64,000 nucleotides of DNA, from NCBI GenBank assembly GCA_948474755.1, contig CAOLHI010003119.1, positions 1-64,000 of the forward strand, in the 5' to 3' direction. The notes beneath the pieces were generated by a model. The model was not told the origin of the DNA. It saw only the letters and a list, made by a program, of their open reading frames with translations, and did no database searches. The position numbers and the translations under genes were made by a program. This DNA is from Ctenosaura bakeri (lineage: Eukaryota; Chordata; Lepidosauria; Squamata; Iguanidae). Below are positions 23,301 through 33,085 of the stretch, piece by piece. How positions within the stretch are numbered: the first letter of the stretch is position 1; each line of letters begins with the position of its first letter.

Positions 23301-26300
23301 GAGGTACATGTTTCAACAGATGGTGAAACCTTGACTCCTACCTTTGCTCAAGTACCAGCAGGGCTGCCCAACAGGAGGAGGCTTTTGTAAATCCCAATGT
23401 AGGACACTCTTTCTTCCCTCACTGGAAAAAAAACACCATTTGTCTTGCCTGTGAGACAGTCATATTCAGTGGTGGGGGGATGAATGTGCTCCCCACCCTA
23501 ATAGCTAGCTGATGCTCAAGCATAAGGGGATCTTACCATTTTCCCCTCATTTGGGGATCCATTTGTTTAATATCAACACAGGCATAATGTGATGGATAGA
23601 GAATTACCCAGAGCTACTTACCGCCTGAGGCACTCCTTGAGAGTTCCAGATTAAGCCATGAGTTTGTTGCTTCTCTTGCGTTAAGTTTGCACTCTTAACT
23701 TATCTTCCTGTTCTCTTTTTTTTCTGTTAAAAAAATTCCCAAAACACAAAAATTCCAAAAACACTTTGTCTCTGTTTTCCCCCCGCTACTCATGTCCTTT
23801 TCTGGAAGAGCAATAATCAATTTAGTAGGGTGATGGCTAAATGGTGACTGACCTAGATACTTTCTCAGAGCTTCCAAGCTGTAACATGACTAAGCATATG
23901 ATGAGAGTTGCTGTCCTGGAGGGCTCCTTCAGAAGAACTTCCATCCCTGCCTGTTAGAGAGAAGGCAGAGACAGCCTAGTGTAGGACACTTATCCCCCTC
24001 CCTCACTGAAAGGAACATCTCAGATGTAAGACAAACGGTATTCTTTCAGGGTTTCATACCTGGCAGTGGATGTATGGCTGTGAGCTGAGGAAAGACGGGA
24101 GCAAAAGAGCATTAGACCAGTTGGCCTACAATGGCAGGGACTACATGAGCTTTGACAAGGAGACCCTCACCTGGACAGCAGCCGATGTGCCAGCCCAGCA
24201 CATCAGGAGGAAGTGGGATGCTGATTCAGAAAACAAACAGTACAAAAAAGTCTACCTGGAGGAGATCTGCATTGAGTGGCTGAAGAGATACCTGGACTAT
24301 GGGAAGGAGACACTGCTGAGAACAGGTGAAAGAGGTGTAGTGAAGGACATGGTCGGGTGGCAGAAGTGGAGGACTACAATTTCTTCATATCTCTTACTAT
24401 ATTACCTATCTTAAACTTTGTTGTTTTTTTTTAATGGTAGAAAGAGCTGACACTCCAGGCAAAAAAAGGACACGGACAGTCTGGGATTGTAGCGCTTTGT
24501 GGGAGGGAGGAATTTTTGAATACTTTTCCAGATTGTTGAAAGAAAAGTCCTACAAGTAGAAAACAAGCATAGTGAAGATGCAGATGGGAACTGGATTTTG
24601 CTCCATGTTTTTCTTACAGGATACTTGATCCTATTTAGTATTAGGAAATTTCCAAACATACAGCCTTCCTTCAGTTTCCAGCCTGATGTGGTACAGTCCA
24701 CCCTCTCCACCTCCTTTTTCATGGGCAGATCCTGTGAGAAAATGAAACAGAAACACGTGTAAAAAGGAGGAAGGGAAGGGGAAGAAAAAAAGGAATGTGG
24801 CAGCACCTTTAAGACTAATTGGCTTTTCTGTTAACATGAGCTTTCTTGGATATAAATCTGCTTTTTCGGGTGGCATACAGAATAATATTAAAGTCTCAGG
24901 TTATAAAGCATATTTATACAGTTGTGGGAGTGCTGTAATATCTCTCTGAACTGCATCTGAAGAAGTGGGTTTATAGCCATGAAAAATTCATGCTAAAATA
25001 AGAAGCCAGTTAATCTTATAGGTGTTGCCCCATTCCTTATTTTTTCACTGTCCCTTCCTCCTGATTTTATGCTGAAAGAGACTAATACAGCTACTTGTTT
25101 GAAAACATCATCCAAGTGATCTCAGTGGTCAAGTTCTGCTTGGCAGGGACAGGTCAGACATAGATGGAGAGGGGGATCCTGACGCTGAGGATAAGAGCCC
25201 TTCCCTTGGTTGCCCAAACCCACCCATTCCCAATCACTTTATGGAATTACCGCTCTCTGAATATACATCAGCTGACTGGAAGAATGAATCTAGGAGTTGT
25301 AGTTCCAAAAAGGACTTTTTACTTTTGGACAGCTGGACCTGCTGTTTTGTTTGTCCCTCAACACTCCATGACGTAAGTTTTCTCACATTTACCCCCCATA
25401 CTAACCCTGTTCTTCAGACAGTACTCTGGTGACTCTGGCTCACTTGCCACCCACCCCAGGACTTACTCTTCCATATGGAATAGAGAATAAATGCAGCAAA
25501 AGGGCCAGGGTGGTGCAGAAGTAGGGGCTTCCAAGTTTCTTTGCACAGGAAGGAGAGTACCCACCACTTCCCTTATGCACATAGTTGTCTTTAATGCTTT
25601 GCTTCCTTGGAGAGGCCAGGATTTTGTTTTCTGAAAATTCAGACTTTTTGGCTTGAATATTTCTGAGCATGTGCAGAGTGATGTTTCCTTCAGATGGGAA
25701 CAGCTTTCCAAAAGTCATTATAAGAACATAGTGCCCCAGGCATATGTAGATGATCTTATAGTCCTAAACTGATCCAGTAGAAAATAACAAAATCAAGGAA
25801 AAGAGTGATGACAGGTCAGGAGAACAAAGGTTCTTTGATGGAAACATCCAACATCAGCCTTAAGTTATGCTCAGTTAGTGCTTCTGGTTTGTAGGAATTT
25901 GAACCTCTTCAGATGTGAACACCTATTGACATTTGTTCCTAGGATGCCCTGGTGAAGCCTCAAAACCAGGAGTTACTGAACTAGAGTTGAGATTTTTTAA
26001 AGCAGCTCAGGGTGCTGGAGAAATCCCTCTTTGCAGTTTTTTATTTTATGTTTTAGGGGGTCCTCTAGATGTGAATGCTCAGTCTGTGGGGCTGGAGACA
26101 AGAGTCACATGAGGTATTATGCTTTTCTAAAACGAGAGCATATATCCTGCCTGGCATTTGGAAAGGTCCTGTACTAATTATGATGTCATTTTTGCAGAGC
26201 CACCAGAAGTGAAGGTGACACGCAAGGCAGACTTTGACAATATGGAAACCTTGATCTGTCGGGTTGGTGGCTTCTACCCCAAGGAGATTGATATTGCCTG

Positions 26301-29300
26301 GACAAAGGACGGGGAGATCTTGATACAAGATACCTTCCGTGGACTTGTATCCCCCAATTCAGATGGGACTTACTACACCTGGCTGAGCATCAAGATTGAC
26401 CCCAAGGACAGGGAACGCTACAAATGCCATGTGGAGCATGATGGACTTCTGAAACCTGTGGACTTGTGCTGGGAGGAGCCTGGTGAGTGGATTTGAGGCA
26501 AGGATTCTGGGAGAAGCAAAACGTGGAGCAATAACCAGAGTCATTATAAGTAGCATTACAGACTCTGTTATCAAACCCCAATTGTATAGTTTTCAGCACC
26601 AATATTACCCTCTCTGGCAAGTACCTTGTGGCTTGTTTTGTTATGTACTTATATGTTTGGTGTATTTGTAACACCAAGCACTTTGCAAATCATTAATTTG
26701 ACAGTTCCCTGCCATTGGGCTTAAAATGTAAATAAGAAACAAATTATAAGGGAAAAGGAATGACAGCATGTGAGGGAATTAAATCCAGCAGGTGCTGGCT
26801 GCTATTTTATTATGGCTTCTCCCTGTGAACAGAGACTGCCACTTCCAATTCCTGTTCTGCAGACCATGACAGGAGCTGGGCTTGTTCCTTGAATGCAAAC
26901 AAGTACACACACTTATGTGAGCATTTTTTAAACTCCATGGATTCCACAGCTCTTTGACCATCTGTTATCTGCTGCATAAAGTGCTTGGTTTCGGGTTTTC
27001 CTCCTAATTCTTTTGCTCTTTTCCAATTCACCTTCAGCTTCCAACCTGGGTCTCATCATCACGTGTGTCATTGTGGGTGCTGTCCTCCTGATTGCTGGGA
27101 CTGCTGTGTGTATCAGTGAGTAAATTCTAGATGCATTTACTTGTGGGAAGGAGGCATTCTGTGAGGAGATTCATTTTCCTGTTGAGGAAATGCACACCCC
27201 TCCAAGCAGAAGGTTCAGTTGATCCAACAACTTTGAGTCATGCACTACACTGCCTACCTTCTCTCAGCCCACATCATGAGTGTGAGTCTTAGCCTGTTGT
27301 CCAGGGAAGCTTTCCTGTCTCTACTCATGTCTTCTAGAGTGTGTGAAGACCTCCATCCCTGTGGGTTGCTGAGAAGAAATGAGAGAAATATTGTGGGAGA
27401 AGGATGTGTGGTCTTCTTTAGACAATGAGATTGCTTTGACCTCTGAAGATCAGCATTAACTCTGATTCTGTCTCTGCAGGAAAACATCAAGATGGCTACA
27501 GAGCAGCCTCAAGTGAGTGATACCTCCCCCACTGCATGTGTACTCCAAAATGGGTCAGGCTGGAGTGGGAATGAGGATGCAGGTAGAGGCTCATGTACAT
27601 GTCTGTCCAAGTGTCAAGTTGTCCTTTAACTTGCAGAGGAGCCTCTCAGACTGAACTTAGCTGTCCAGGACCCTCCCAGTGTAGGAAACGTAGCTCCATA
27701 CATTTTTTTCATCCAGGCTGCACCTCCTGGATGGAGATCCCAAAGAAAGACATCTGGTCCCAGAATTCAAGTGCAGAGGGAATTGTTTTGAATAACAGAA
27801 GCACTGGGGAGAAGAGAGGGAGGCCTCTATCCTCAGAATCTTGAGTAGCCAGTCATCCCAGGGGATGCCCTTCCTTTGAAGTCCTCACCCCACCCTTGAT
27901 TGCAAGTTTTTCATTGGTGCCAATCAGATCCAAAGATTTGTTGCCTAGATTTAAAGGAAGCAGCTGCCCTAGAAATTCCTGAAGGTGGCCATTTTGAAAC
28001 TGTGCCATAGCCTTTCTGTGACATTTTCCCCAGCTCCATTTTCTCAGTTCTGAGCTGCTTCCTCTTTCTCTCTGTGTCTCAGGAAAGATTTTTTTTTGTC
28101 TCTTCTTTATATACTAGAACTCAAGGTCATGCTGTGAAACTTATGGGCTATAAAACTGGGGTATCTAAAAGAAATGAAGGACCTTAGATTAAAAGGAAGT
28201 ATTTCTTAACACGTTGTGAAACTGATTTACAGCATTTATTGGAATAAAAGGGCTACCAACACACTTGAGTGGTTTTGAAGTGGGGTTAGACAGCTTGGTA
28301 GTGGATAAGTCTTACCACCAATCATTACTCATGATGGCTTAATTGGCACAATGACTTACTCGGAACTTTCATGTTTAGTGGCTGTGTTTGTATGTAGCTT
28401 CGATTTCCCTGCTGACTTGTGGCAACTCCATGAATTTCATAGGATTTTCTTACTCAGGGAAATCAGAGGTGGTTTTAGCAGTACCCTTCTCTGAAATACA
28501 GCCTACAGCACCTGGGATTCATTAGGAATCCCCTATCCAAGTGCTAAATAGGGCTGAGCTTGCTTAGCTGCCAAGATCAGACGGGATTTGGTGCCTTTAG
28601 GGTTTTTAGTGGCTGCATACCTCTAAACAGATTGGAGAGCAGGCAACATTGCATAGCTGTGGCTGAGACTGTACAGCTGATTTGGCCAAATCCTGAACTA
28701 AATTGGGTTAATCCAGATGGGAGAGATTGTCTGTGTTCATTCCAAAAGGTTTTGGCTAATCTAGAGATTTGGACATCAAAAGAGGTGGTCTTGGGGACTT
28801 AGTGAGTCTTTAGTGCCAAGGAAAATGCCAAGGTGCTGTGATATGGGGAAGAGAGAAGAAAGAAGCTGAGTTTTGCACATTGATTGAAAGCTCCCATTGA
28901 CAACAAGCTGAGACACAAGTAAGCAGCACTCCCCAGTCACAATGGTTAGGTAGAGGAATTGTATGACGCCACTGAAGTTACACTGTCAGTTATCTCACAC
29001 AGCTCTTCATTCATTCATTGAGTTGCTAGATTAAGGTGTTGGTAGCAGATCCTTGAAAGAGCCATCCACAGGAATGGCATTATATAACCAGCCAAACGAA
29101 AACATTAGAGCAACTGCCAGCAGAGGCACACTTAATTAAAAGTACAGTAGCCTTGAAAAGCATTGCTAGCATTCAACCAGTTTACATTGAAAGCAGCCAC
29201 AGAGCAGGTCTGAAACATGCCTTAGCTCCTACGTGTTGAGGAGAGATACAACCCTCCAAGGTCTCTTGAGGTGCTAAAGCAGCCCCCTAACGTTCCACTG

Positions 29301-32300
29301 GTGCTCATCCCGGATGTAAAGGCTCTTAATCTTTTGGAAGAAGTGGGCCTGGGCAAATTGATCCCAGTAGGCATATTTGAGAAACAGCAAGGTGTAGTGG
29401 TTTGAACATTGGTCTAAAACGTTGGAAACCTCAGTCTCAGAGGAAGGAAAAGGCAAACACCCTCTGAACAAATCTTGCCAAGAAAACTCTGCAGTAGGTT
29501 CACCTTCGGTTAGCATAAGTTGGAACAACTTGAAGACACCCAGCAACAACAAAGCTATATTTATTAGCAGTCCTTCAAAGGGCAGTTTTTAAATTGAACA
29601 TGCAAGAATCATAATATATATAATGAGAAGCATTGCAGGCAATTAACTGGATAAATAAATAAATAAATAAACTGGATAAATAAAATACACTTTCTGCCAA
29701 ATGAAGAAAATTTGTTCAAGAGCACTTGTTTGTTGGAGCTGAGCCTGAGACCTGAGCCACGCTTGCAGGGCCTGGAGAGGCTATAGTTAGCTGGAAACCA
29801 GAGTCTTTCCCAGGGTCTGAGCAGATGGTCTTTCACCAGCTCATGGCTCCACACCCCATCATTGATTTGCTTTAGTTGTTGTTGTGATATTTATTTATAT
29901 CCCACCTGGTTCACAGTTCAGAACTGAAGGTGGCTTACTACAGCTTAAAAAAATTAGTTAAAAATTCACTAAATGCAACAGTTAAAAAGTGATTATGCTC
30001 TTAGAAAATTAGAACCAGTTAAAAACACTGACCATTAAAAAAAACACAACAAAAATAACCTATAGAAAATTCAGGACATTGATTAGGTGGGATCAGTCTT
30101 CGAAGGCCTGTCAAAATACAAAAGTCTTCTCATGCCTGCAGAAAAATAGCAAAGAATGTGCCAGTCTAGACGCTCTGGGAAGGGAGCTCCAGAGCCTGGG
30201 GACAGTCACAAATAAGGGCCTCTCTCTTTTTCTCACCAGATGTACCTGTTGTGCTGGTGGTGGGACAGAGAGAAGACCCTCCCCAGCAGATCTCAAAACA
30301 TGGTCAGGTTTGTGTGGGAGACTATTTTCCTTCAAATAACCTGGTGCTATTGAATGAGATGAGATCCAGTGCAGTGTAGTGGTTTGGGTGTCGGGTCAGG
30401 ATTCTGGGAGACCAAGGTTTGAATCCTTGCTGGCCCATTGAAGTCCACCAGGGGACCTCAGGCAAGTTCCACTTTCTCAGCCTCAGAGGAGGGCAATGGC
30501 AAACCCTCTGAATAAATCTTGCCAAGAAGACTTCATGACAGGGCAACTGTCAGGTGGATTTGTAATTGGTTGACCAACCAAACCCAAAGGGTGATCACCA
30601 ATGGCTGCTTTTCATCCTGGAGAGAAGTGACTAGCGGGGTGCCACAGGGTTCTGTCCTAGGCCCAGTGGTGTTCAACATCTTCATCAATGACTTGGATGA
30701 AGGAGTAGAGGGCATGCTCATCAAATTTGCAGATGACACCAAATTGGGAGAGATTGCTAATGGCCCAGACGACAGGATCAAAATTCAAAATGACCTTGAC
30801 AGATTGGAGAGTTGGGCCGAGGCTAACAGAATGAATTTCAACGGAAAGAAATGTAAGGTCCTACACTTAGGCAGAAAAAAGGGAATGCACAAATATAGGG
30901 CGAGGGATGCATGGCTGGATAGCAGTACATGTGAAAGGGATCTAGGAGTCTTGGTAGATCACAAGCTGAACATGAGTCAGCAGTGGGATGCAGCAGCCTA
31001 GAAAGCCGATGTGATTCTTGGTTGCATCAATAGGAGTATGGTGTCTAGATTGAGGAAGGTAATGGTACCACTCTATTCTGCTTTGGTTAGACCTCATCTG
31101 GAATACTGTGTCCAGTTCTGGGCTTGTCATTTCAAGAAGGATATTTACAAGCTGGAGCATGTCCAGAGGAGGGTGACCAAACTGGCGAATGGTCTGGAAA
31201 CCATGCATTATGAGGAGTGGCTTAGGGAGCTGGGTATGCTTAATCTGCAGAAAAGAAGGTTAAGAGGGGACATGGTAGTCATGTTTAAATATTTGAAAGG
31301 ATGTCATATCAAGGAGGGAACAGGCTTGTTTTCCACTGCTCCAGAGACTAGAACAAGGAGCAATAGATTCAAACTACAGGAAAAGAGATTCCACCTGAAC
31401 CTCAGGAAGAACTTACCAATGGCCAGAGCTGTTTGGCAATGGTATATGCTGCCTCGGAGTGTAGTGGAGTCTCCTTCTTTGGAGGTTTTTAAACAGGGGC
31501 TGGCTGGCCATCTGTTGGGAGTGCTTTGCTGTGAGTTCCTGCGTGGCAGAATGGGGTTGGACACGATGGCCCCTGGGGTCTCTTCCAACACTAGGATTCT
31601 ATAGTTTTGCCTTAGAGTCACCATAAGTCAGAAATGACTTGAAGACACACAGCAACAAATAACATGGAATTATCCATGTAAGTTAATGTTAACATTAGGT
31701 TAGAACAAAATACTGTTAAAACAGTAGATAATACTGATATTAAAAACAATTAAGCAATTATATTAAAAATACTACCTTAAACAGTTTTTTTTGTGGTGGT
31801 GGGCAAAAGGATATCCAACATGTAGCCAAAAAGATGGAGAGGGAGGTATCAAATGTGATCAAAACAGGGAAGAACAACATGGTGGCTGTGGACCTCAACA
31901 TCACAGAGGATATTGGTACTTTGCCAGCTGCAAGCAGAAGAAGCCTGGGGTGATGCTCCCTGTCTAGATGCACTTAGTCATCAGTGCGCCCGCAACCTTT
32001 GAGGAACCTTCTTAATTATGATGGTTGATTGGAGTTCCAGTTCCAATACTTACTTGGTTTGGTCTTTGCACAGAACCAATGGAAGAGGGCCAGTTAACCT
32101 CTGGCTTCCCTGAAAGACGACATCCCTCACAGCCAGTCCTTTTGTTTCCAGAGAGATTCCAAACTTAACCAACAATTTTCATGTGCTGTCTTTCACTCTT
32201 GCTCCCTTTCACTCACAGACCCAGACAAACAGGTAGAGGGGATGTTGTGCAGACCCAAGCAAGCCATGGCCTGGCAAAAAGTACATAATAGAAGAGCTGC

Positions 32301-33085
32301 TATGGAAGCCAGCTCTGTGTTTTCTGGTTGAATCTAGTTCTTGCAAAGCGTTCAGAGAGAGATGATTTTGAGCACTTGGTACGCTTGGCATTGGAACTTA
32401 GAGACACCAAATTTTTATATGTCTTTTTTTTTTATGGCTAAAGCAGTTCGGATTACCTGATCTCTCTCCCCCCCCCCCCCGTGTGTGTGTGTGTGTGAGG
32501 GGGAAAAACATTTAAGCAATAATTTCCTGCTCAAAGAACTGACTCAATTATCTTTTCTCTTTTCAGCAAGTGACCAAAGATCCAACCATTCTGAGAATGG
32601 TAAGTGCTGAGTGAATCAAAGTGTGGAAATTGCAAGAGAAAGAGAGGGGATTCCCTCCCAAGTCAAGGGTTCTGATCTGTAACCTTCCCCAGTCATTTGT
32701 CTCCCAATCTTGTGCAGAGTTCCAGTAGAGTGAAAGGGAAGCACTCCCTTGATTCTCTATTCTCTTTGAGGACAGTGGCCCAGTATTGGAGACTGGGAGG
32801 CCCAGCCCAGTTCCTATCTGGCACATCAGAGCCAAAGAGTGTCTAGACTCTGCAATTACAGTCACAGAAATCACTATGGGGTCACAAAGGCAGACTCCCA
32901 GAGAGGTTCTTGAACTTTCTTTGGTTCAGTCACCATGCAATGGGCACGTTCCTTCCTTTAGAATGCAGCTCGCATGTATTCTTAAAAGAGAGTCTGAGTT
33001 CTCTTTCTCTCTTGTTTCAGGGCCATCTAGCAACCCCAAAGCAGATCAGTGGTGGGTGGGTGGGGCCGGGGCAGCCTTAACATAG
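11270..33085 (+). CDS. MHC class I heavy chain, gene 1 (8 exons, complete)
   Basis: This gene encodes a class I heavy chain, a type I membrane protein that binds peptide, pairs with beta-2-microglobulin and is read by T cells. Exons I place: 11270-11336, 19683-19958, 24050-24325, 26198-26482, 27038-27115, 27480-27512, 32567-32599 and 33021-33085. Every intron is GT-AG and every join is phase 1, as is standard for class I. The joined frame is 1113 bases, 370 residues plus stop, with no internal stop. Visible landmarks are SVGYVDD and YYNQS in alpha1, GCEL and ICIEWL (the alpha2 disulfide cysteines), and CRVGGFYP and YKCHVEHDG in alpha3. Intron 1 is 8.3 kb, far longer than in mammals. The gene could be classical or non-classical. 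The weakest points are the alpha2 acceptor, which adjoins a DIRS end, and the last exon. Confidence 0.93.
11579..12148. repeat. Palindromic MITE-like element, copy 6, expanded by a minisatellite
   Basis: The outer arms are normal (GGCCATTTCTGCACTACACT at the left, GAAATGG at the right). The left arm holds about 390 extra bases made of tandem 55-base units. Confidence 0.75.
11605..11990 (+). repeat. Minisatellite, about 55-base unit, about 7 copies
   Basis: The unit contains ATTATTCCATATAGTGCTAT, CCATCCTGTGCTAT and ATATATAGATGGAAT. The ATTCCATATAG step recurs near 11615, 11687, 11743, 11798, 11855, 11909 and 11965. It arose inside a palindromic element in intron 1 of gene 1. Confidence 0.85.
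12205..12394. repeat. Palindromic MITE-like element, copy 7
   Basis: Arms GCATTTCTACACTACACTGC and CGTAGTGTGGAAATGGCC surround a centre with AGAGCTCTCTGGCTGGG. It lies in gene 1 intron 1, 57 bases past copy 6. Confidence 0.72.
12960..13402 (+). repeat. CR1-like LINE 3' fragment
   Basis: GTTCAGAGAAGGGCAACAAA, TTTAAATACCTGAAGGGCTG and GGTTGGACCTGATGCC are typical of the 3' end of CR1-group LINEs. Residues such as RAVWQWNQLPRGVV can be read. It is decayed and lies in gene 1 intron 1. Confidence 0.7.
14690..15215 (+). mobile_element. Bov-B (RTE) LINE fragment, reverse transcriptase
   Basis: The plus strand encodes GNTLHNQVQIKRM, then HRIDYSKPFDCVDHEKLW (reverse transcriptase A motif) and LKEMNVPQHLIVLMHIY. 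The frame is then lost. It is characteristic of RTE/Bov-B. It is in gene 1 intron 1 only. Confidence 0.72.
16471..16937. mobile_element. Pogo/Tigger-like non-autonomous element
   Basis: The ends CATTGGCCCTCCACATT and AATGTGGAGGGCTGACTG are inverted and flanked by TA. This end type (CAGTNGGCCCTCC) is characteristic of Tigger-like elements. The interior is not coding. Gene 1 intron 1. Confidence 0.65.
17048..17500 (-). repeat. CR1 LINE 3' fragment (antisense)
   Basis: The plus strand begins AGAATCATAGAGTTGGAAGA and GTCCAACCCCCTGCC, the complement of the CR1 3' end. The minus strand encodes YEERLRELGMFSPQKRRLRG, the C-terminus of CR1 ORF2. Gene 1 intron 1. Confidence 0.8.
17923..18150 (-). repeat. 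CR1 LINE 3' fragment (antisense), second copy
   Basis: AGAATCATAGAGTTGGAAGA, GTCCAACCCCCTGCTATGCA and AACCTCCAAAGAAGGAGACT repeat the copy at 17048. It is shorter and lies about 420 bases further on. Confidence 0.78.
19190..19400 (+). repeat. Interspersed repeat family Y, copy in gene 1 intron 1
   Basis: GTTAATTGCCCCCAACAAGC, TACTCATTTTACCAACTG and GGATGGAAGGCTGAGTCCAC are a motif string common in squamate genomes. Gene 2 intron 1 has another copy in a different place. Confidence 0.6.
19683..19958 (+). CDS. Gene 1 exon 2, alpha1 domain
   Basis: This 276-base exon encodes the 92-residue alpha1 half of the peptide groove. It opens with GSSSHFLRYF and contains PQFFSVGYVDDQQ, LPKVPWI, YWEW and RYYNQSGG. 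By alignment the groove tyrosines 7, 59 and 84 are present, and NQS is the conserved N-glycosylation site near position 86. An extra unpaired cysteine follows the first strand (FSACMSEPG). The acceptor is TTTCCAG and the donor GTAAGT. The domain is two residues longer at its N-terminus than human alpha1. Confidence 0.93.
20975..21423. mobile_element. Pogo/Tigger-like non-autonomous element, degraded
   Basis: The left end CAGTTCTCCCTCCACATTCG and interior GGTTTCACTTTCGTGG match the copies at 16471 and 38845; the right end (AGAATTTGACTG) is decayed. It contains a partial tandem duplication (CTTTCCTTCTGCTTGCCAT and CCTTTCCTCTTGCTTGCCAT). Gene 1 intron 2. Confidence 0.55.
21545..24046 (+). mobile_element. 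Second DIRS-type element, 5'-deleted, ending at the gene 1 alpha2 exon
   Basis: Recognisable recombinase-side debris begins near 21590 (LEADLFASLANNKVPRF, LDFLTGDWPKGLLYAFPLFP) and continues to about 23390 (the region of ITSA with the catalytic arginine near 22740, then ICR-VATQKS near 23210). An internal complementary region lies at 23396-23497 and the right terminus at 23982-24046. The left part is missing. It belongs to a different DIRS subfamily from the one at 4356. It fills most of intron 2 of gene 1 and is absent from gene 2. Confidence 0.7.
23982..24046 (-). repeat. Right terminus of the second DIRS, overlapping the alpha2 splice acceptor tract
   Basis: The segment starting TAGGACACTTATCCCCCTCC and ending AAGACAAACGGTATTCTTT matches the reverse complement of the right arm of the internal hairpin at 23396-23497 (AGACAAATGGTG and flanks). 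It stops three bases before exon 3 of gene 1, so its TATTCTTT is the pyrimidine tract ahead of the CAG acceptor. Confidence 0.65.
24050..24325 (+). CDS. Gene 1 exon 3, alpha2 domain
   Basis: This 276-base exon encodes the alpha2 half of the groove: GFHTWQWMYGCEL, TLTWTAAD, RRKWDAD, YLEEICIEWLKRYLDYGKETL. The two alpha2 cysteines are present. Lys146, Trp147, Tyr159 and Tyr171 equivalents are kept, and Tyr99 is kept (WMYGC). The position equivalent to Thr143 reads Ile (AQHIRRKW). The acceptor is TATTCTTTCAG. The bases before that CAG match the terminus of a DIRS retrotransposon, so this splice site has changed its flank compared with gene 2. Confidence 0.9.
26198..26482 (+). CDS. Gene 1 exon 4, alpha3 Ig-like domain
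   Basis: This 285-base exon encodes the membrane-proximal C1-type immunoglobulin domain. It begins EPPEVKVTRK, has the first cysteine in ETLICRVGGFYP, the IAWTKDGE strand, the QDT triplet of the CD8-contact loop, DGTYYTWLSI, and the second cysteine in YKCHVEHDG. It ends LCWEEP before GTGAGT. The cysteine in LCWEEP is unpaired and absent from gene 2, which has LAWEEP. Confidence 0.94.
27038..27115 (+). CDS. Gene 1 exon 5, transmembrane segment
   Basis: This 78-base exon encodes about 26 residues, almost all a hydrophobic helix: SNLGLIITCVIVGAVLLIAG, then TAVCI. It is bounded by CACCTTCAG and GTGAGT and stays in phase 1. It is 15 bases shorter than the same exon of gene 2 and shares little sequence with it apart from the SN start. 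A basic stop-transfer cluster (RKH) follows at the start of exon 6. Confidence 0.85.
27480..27512 (+). CDS. Gene 1 exon 6, cytoplasmic tail part 1
   Basis: This 33-base exon encodes RKHQDGYRAAS, the basic membrane anchor plus a tyrosine-containing tail segment. The GYRAAS part resembles the GSYSQAAS tail segment of mammalian class I. It has the same length as the matching exon of gene 2 (KKHQNGHKAAS), where the tyrosine is histidine. Acceptor CTCTGCAG, donor GTGAGT. Confidence 0.85.
28395..28606 (-). repeat. 5S rRNA-derived SINE in gene 1 intron 6
   Basis: Plus-strand motifs are CTGACTTGTGGCAACTCCAT (tail), AGCCTACAGCACCTGG, CCCTATCCAAGTGCTAAATA and AAGATCAGACGGGATTTGG (5S head). The matching position in gene 2 intron 6 also has this SINE. 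Confidence 0.75.
29389..29552 (+). repeat. Sauria-type SINE
   Basis: The tRNA-like head GGTGTAGTGGTTTGAAC and the tail AACTTGAAGACACCCAGCAA are present, with CTCTGAACAAATCTTGCCAA in the body. Gene 1 intron 6. Confidence 0.72.
29880..30360 (+). repeat. Interspersed repeat, LINE-like 3' region, family not assigned
   Basis: The stretch with ATTTATTTATATCCCACCTG, GGGAAGGGAGCTCCAGAGCC and GAAGACCCTCCCCAGCAGAT looks like a widespread reptile repeat. It directly precedes a Sauria SINE in gene 1 intron 6. Confidence 0.45.
30369..30540 (+). repeat. Sauria-type SINE, 5' part, split by a CR1
   Basis: The head TGCAGTGTAGTGGTTTGGGT, B-box-like GGTTTGAATCC and body TGAATAAATCTTGCCAAGAA are present. The element continues at 31604 after a CR1 insertion. 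Confidence 0.75.
30541..31603 (+). mobile_element. CR1 LINE, 5'-truncated, reverse transcriptase remnant
   Basis: The frame encodes VTSGVPQGSVLGPVVFNIFI and LIKFADDTKLGEIANG, the reverse transcriptase B and C motifs with the FADD catalytic box, then ERDLGVLVDHKLNMS. A TAG near 31001 interrupts it. The next part (VMVPLYSALVRPHLEYCVQF, LRELGMLNLQKRRLRGDMV) continues to the 3' end at about 31603. It sits inside a Sauria-type SINE. Confidence 0.85.
31604..31655 (+). repeat. Sauria-type SINE, 3' part, split by a CR1
   Basis: TTTGCCTTAGAGTCACCATA and ATGACTTGAAGACACACAGC are the SINE tail that completes the copy begun at 30369. Confidence 0.75.
32467..32498 (+). repeat. Poly-C plus (GT)n tract
   Basis: A run of C bases is followed by GT repeats, about 70 bases before exon 7 of gene 1. 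Confidence 0.85.
32567..32599 (+). CDS. Gene 1 exon 7, cytoplasmic tail part 2
   Basis: This 33-base exon encodes TSDQRSNHSEN, a serine-rich segment like exon 7 of other class I genes. It has an acceptor TCTCTTTTCAG, a donor GTAAGT and phase-1 joins. It lies 5 kb past exon 6, across a repeat-filled intron. No paralogous copy is visible in this window, so the call rests on splice sites, phase, length and composition. Confidence 0.7.
33021..33085 (+). CDS. Gene 1 exon 8, tail end and stop (tentative)
   Basis: After a good acceptor (CTCTTGTTTCAG) the phase-1 frame reads GPSSNPKADQWWVGGAGAALT and stops at TAG 33083-33085. The SSNPKADQ part looks tail-like. The WWVGGAGAALT end is unusual and comes from a G-rich stretch. 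A GTGGGT just after CAGTG could be a donor leading to another short exon. Transcript data would decide. Confidence 0.5.

Noticed and set aside
24050..24325. Gene 1 as a pseudogene because of the DIRS at its alpha2 exon
   Set aside because: All exons are open, phases agree and a CAG acceptor remains, so there is no sequence proof of inactivation.
29389..30540. tRNA-like GTGTAGTGGTTTGA segments as tRNA genes
   Set aside because: They are heads of Sauria-type SINEs; no complete cloverleaf with acceptor stem is formed.
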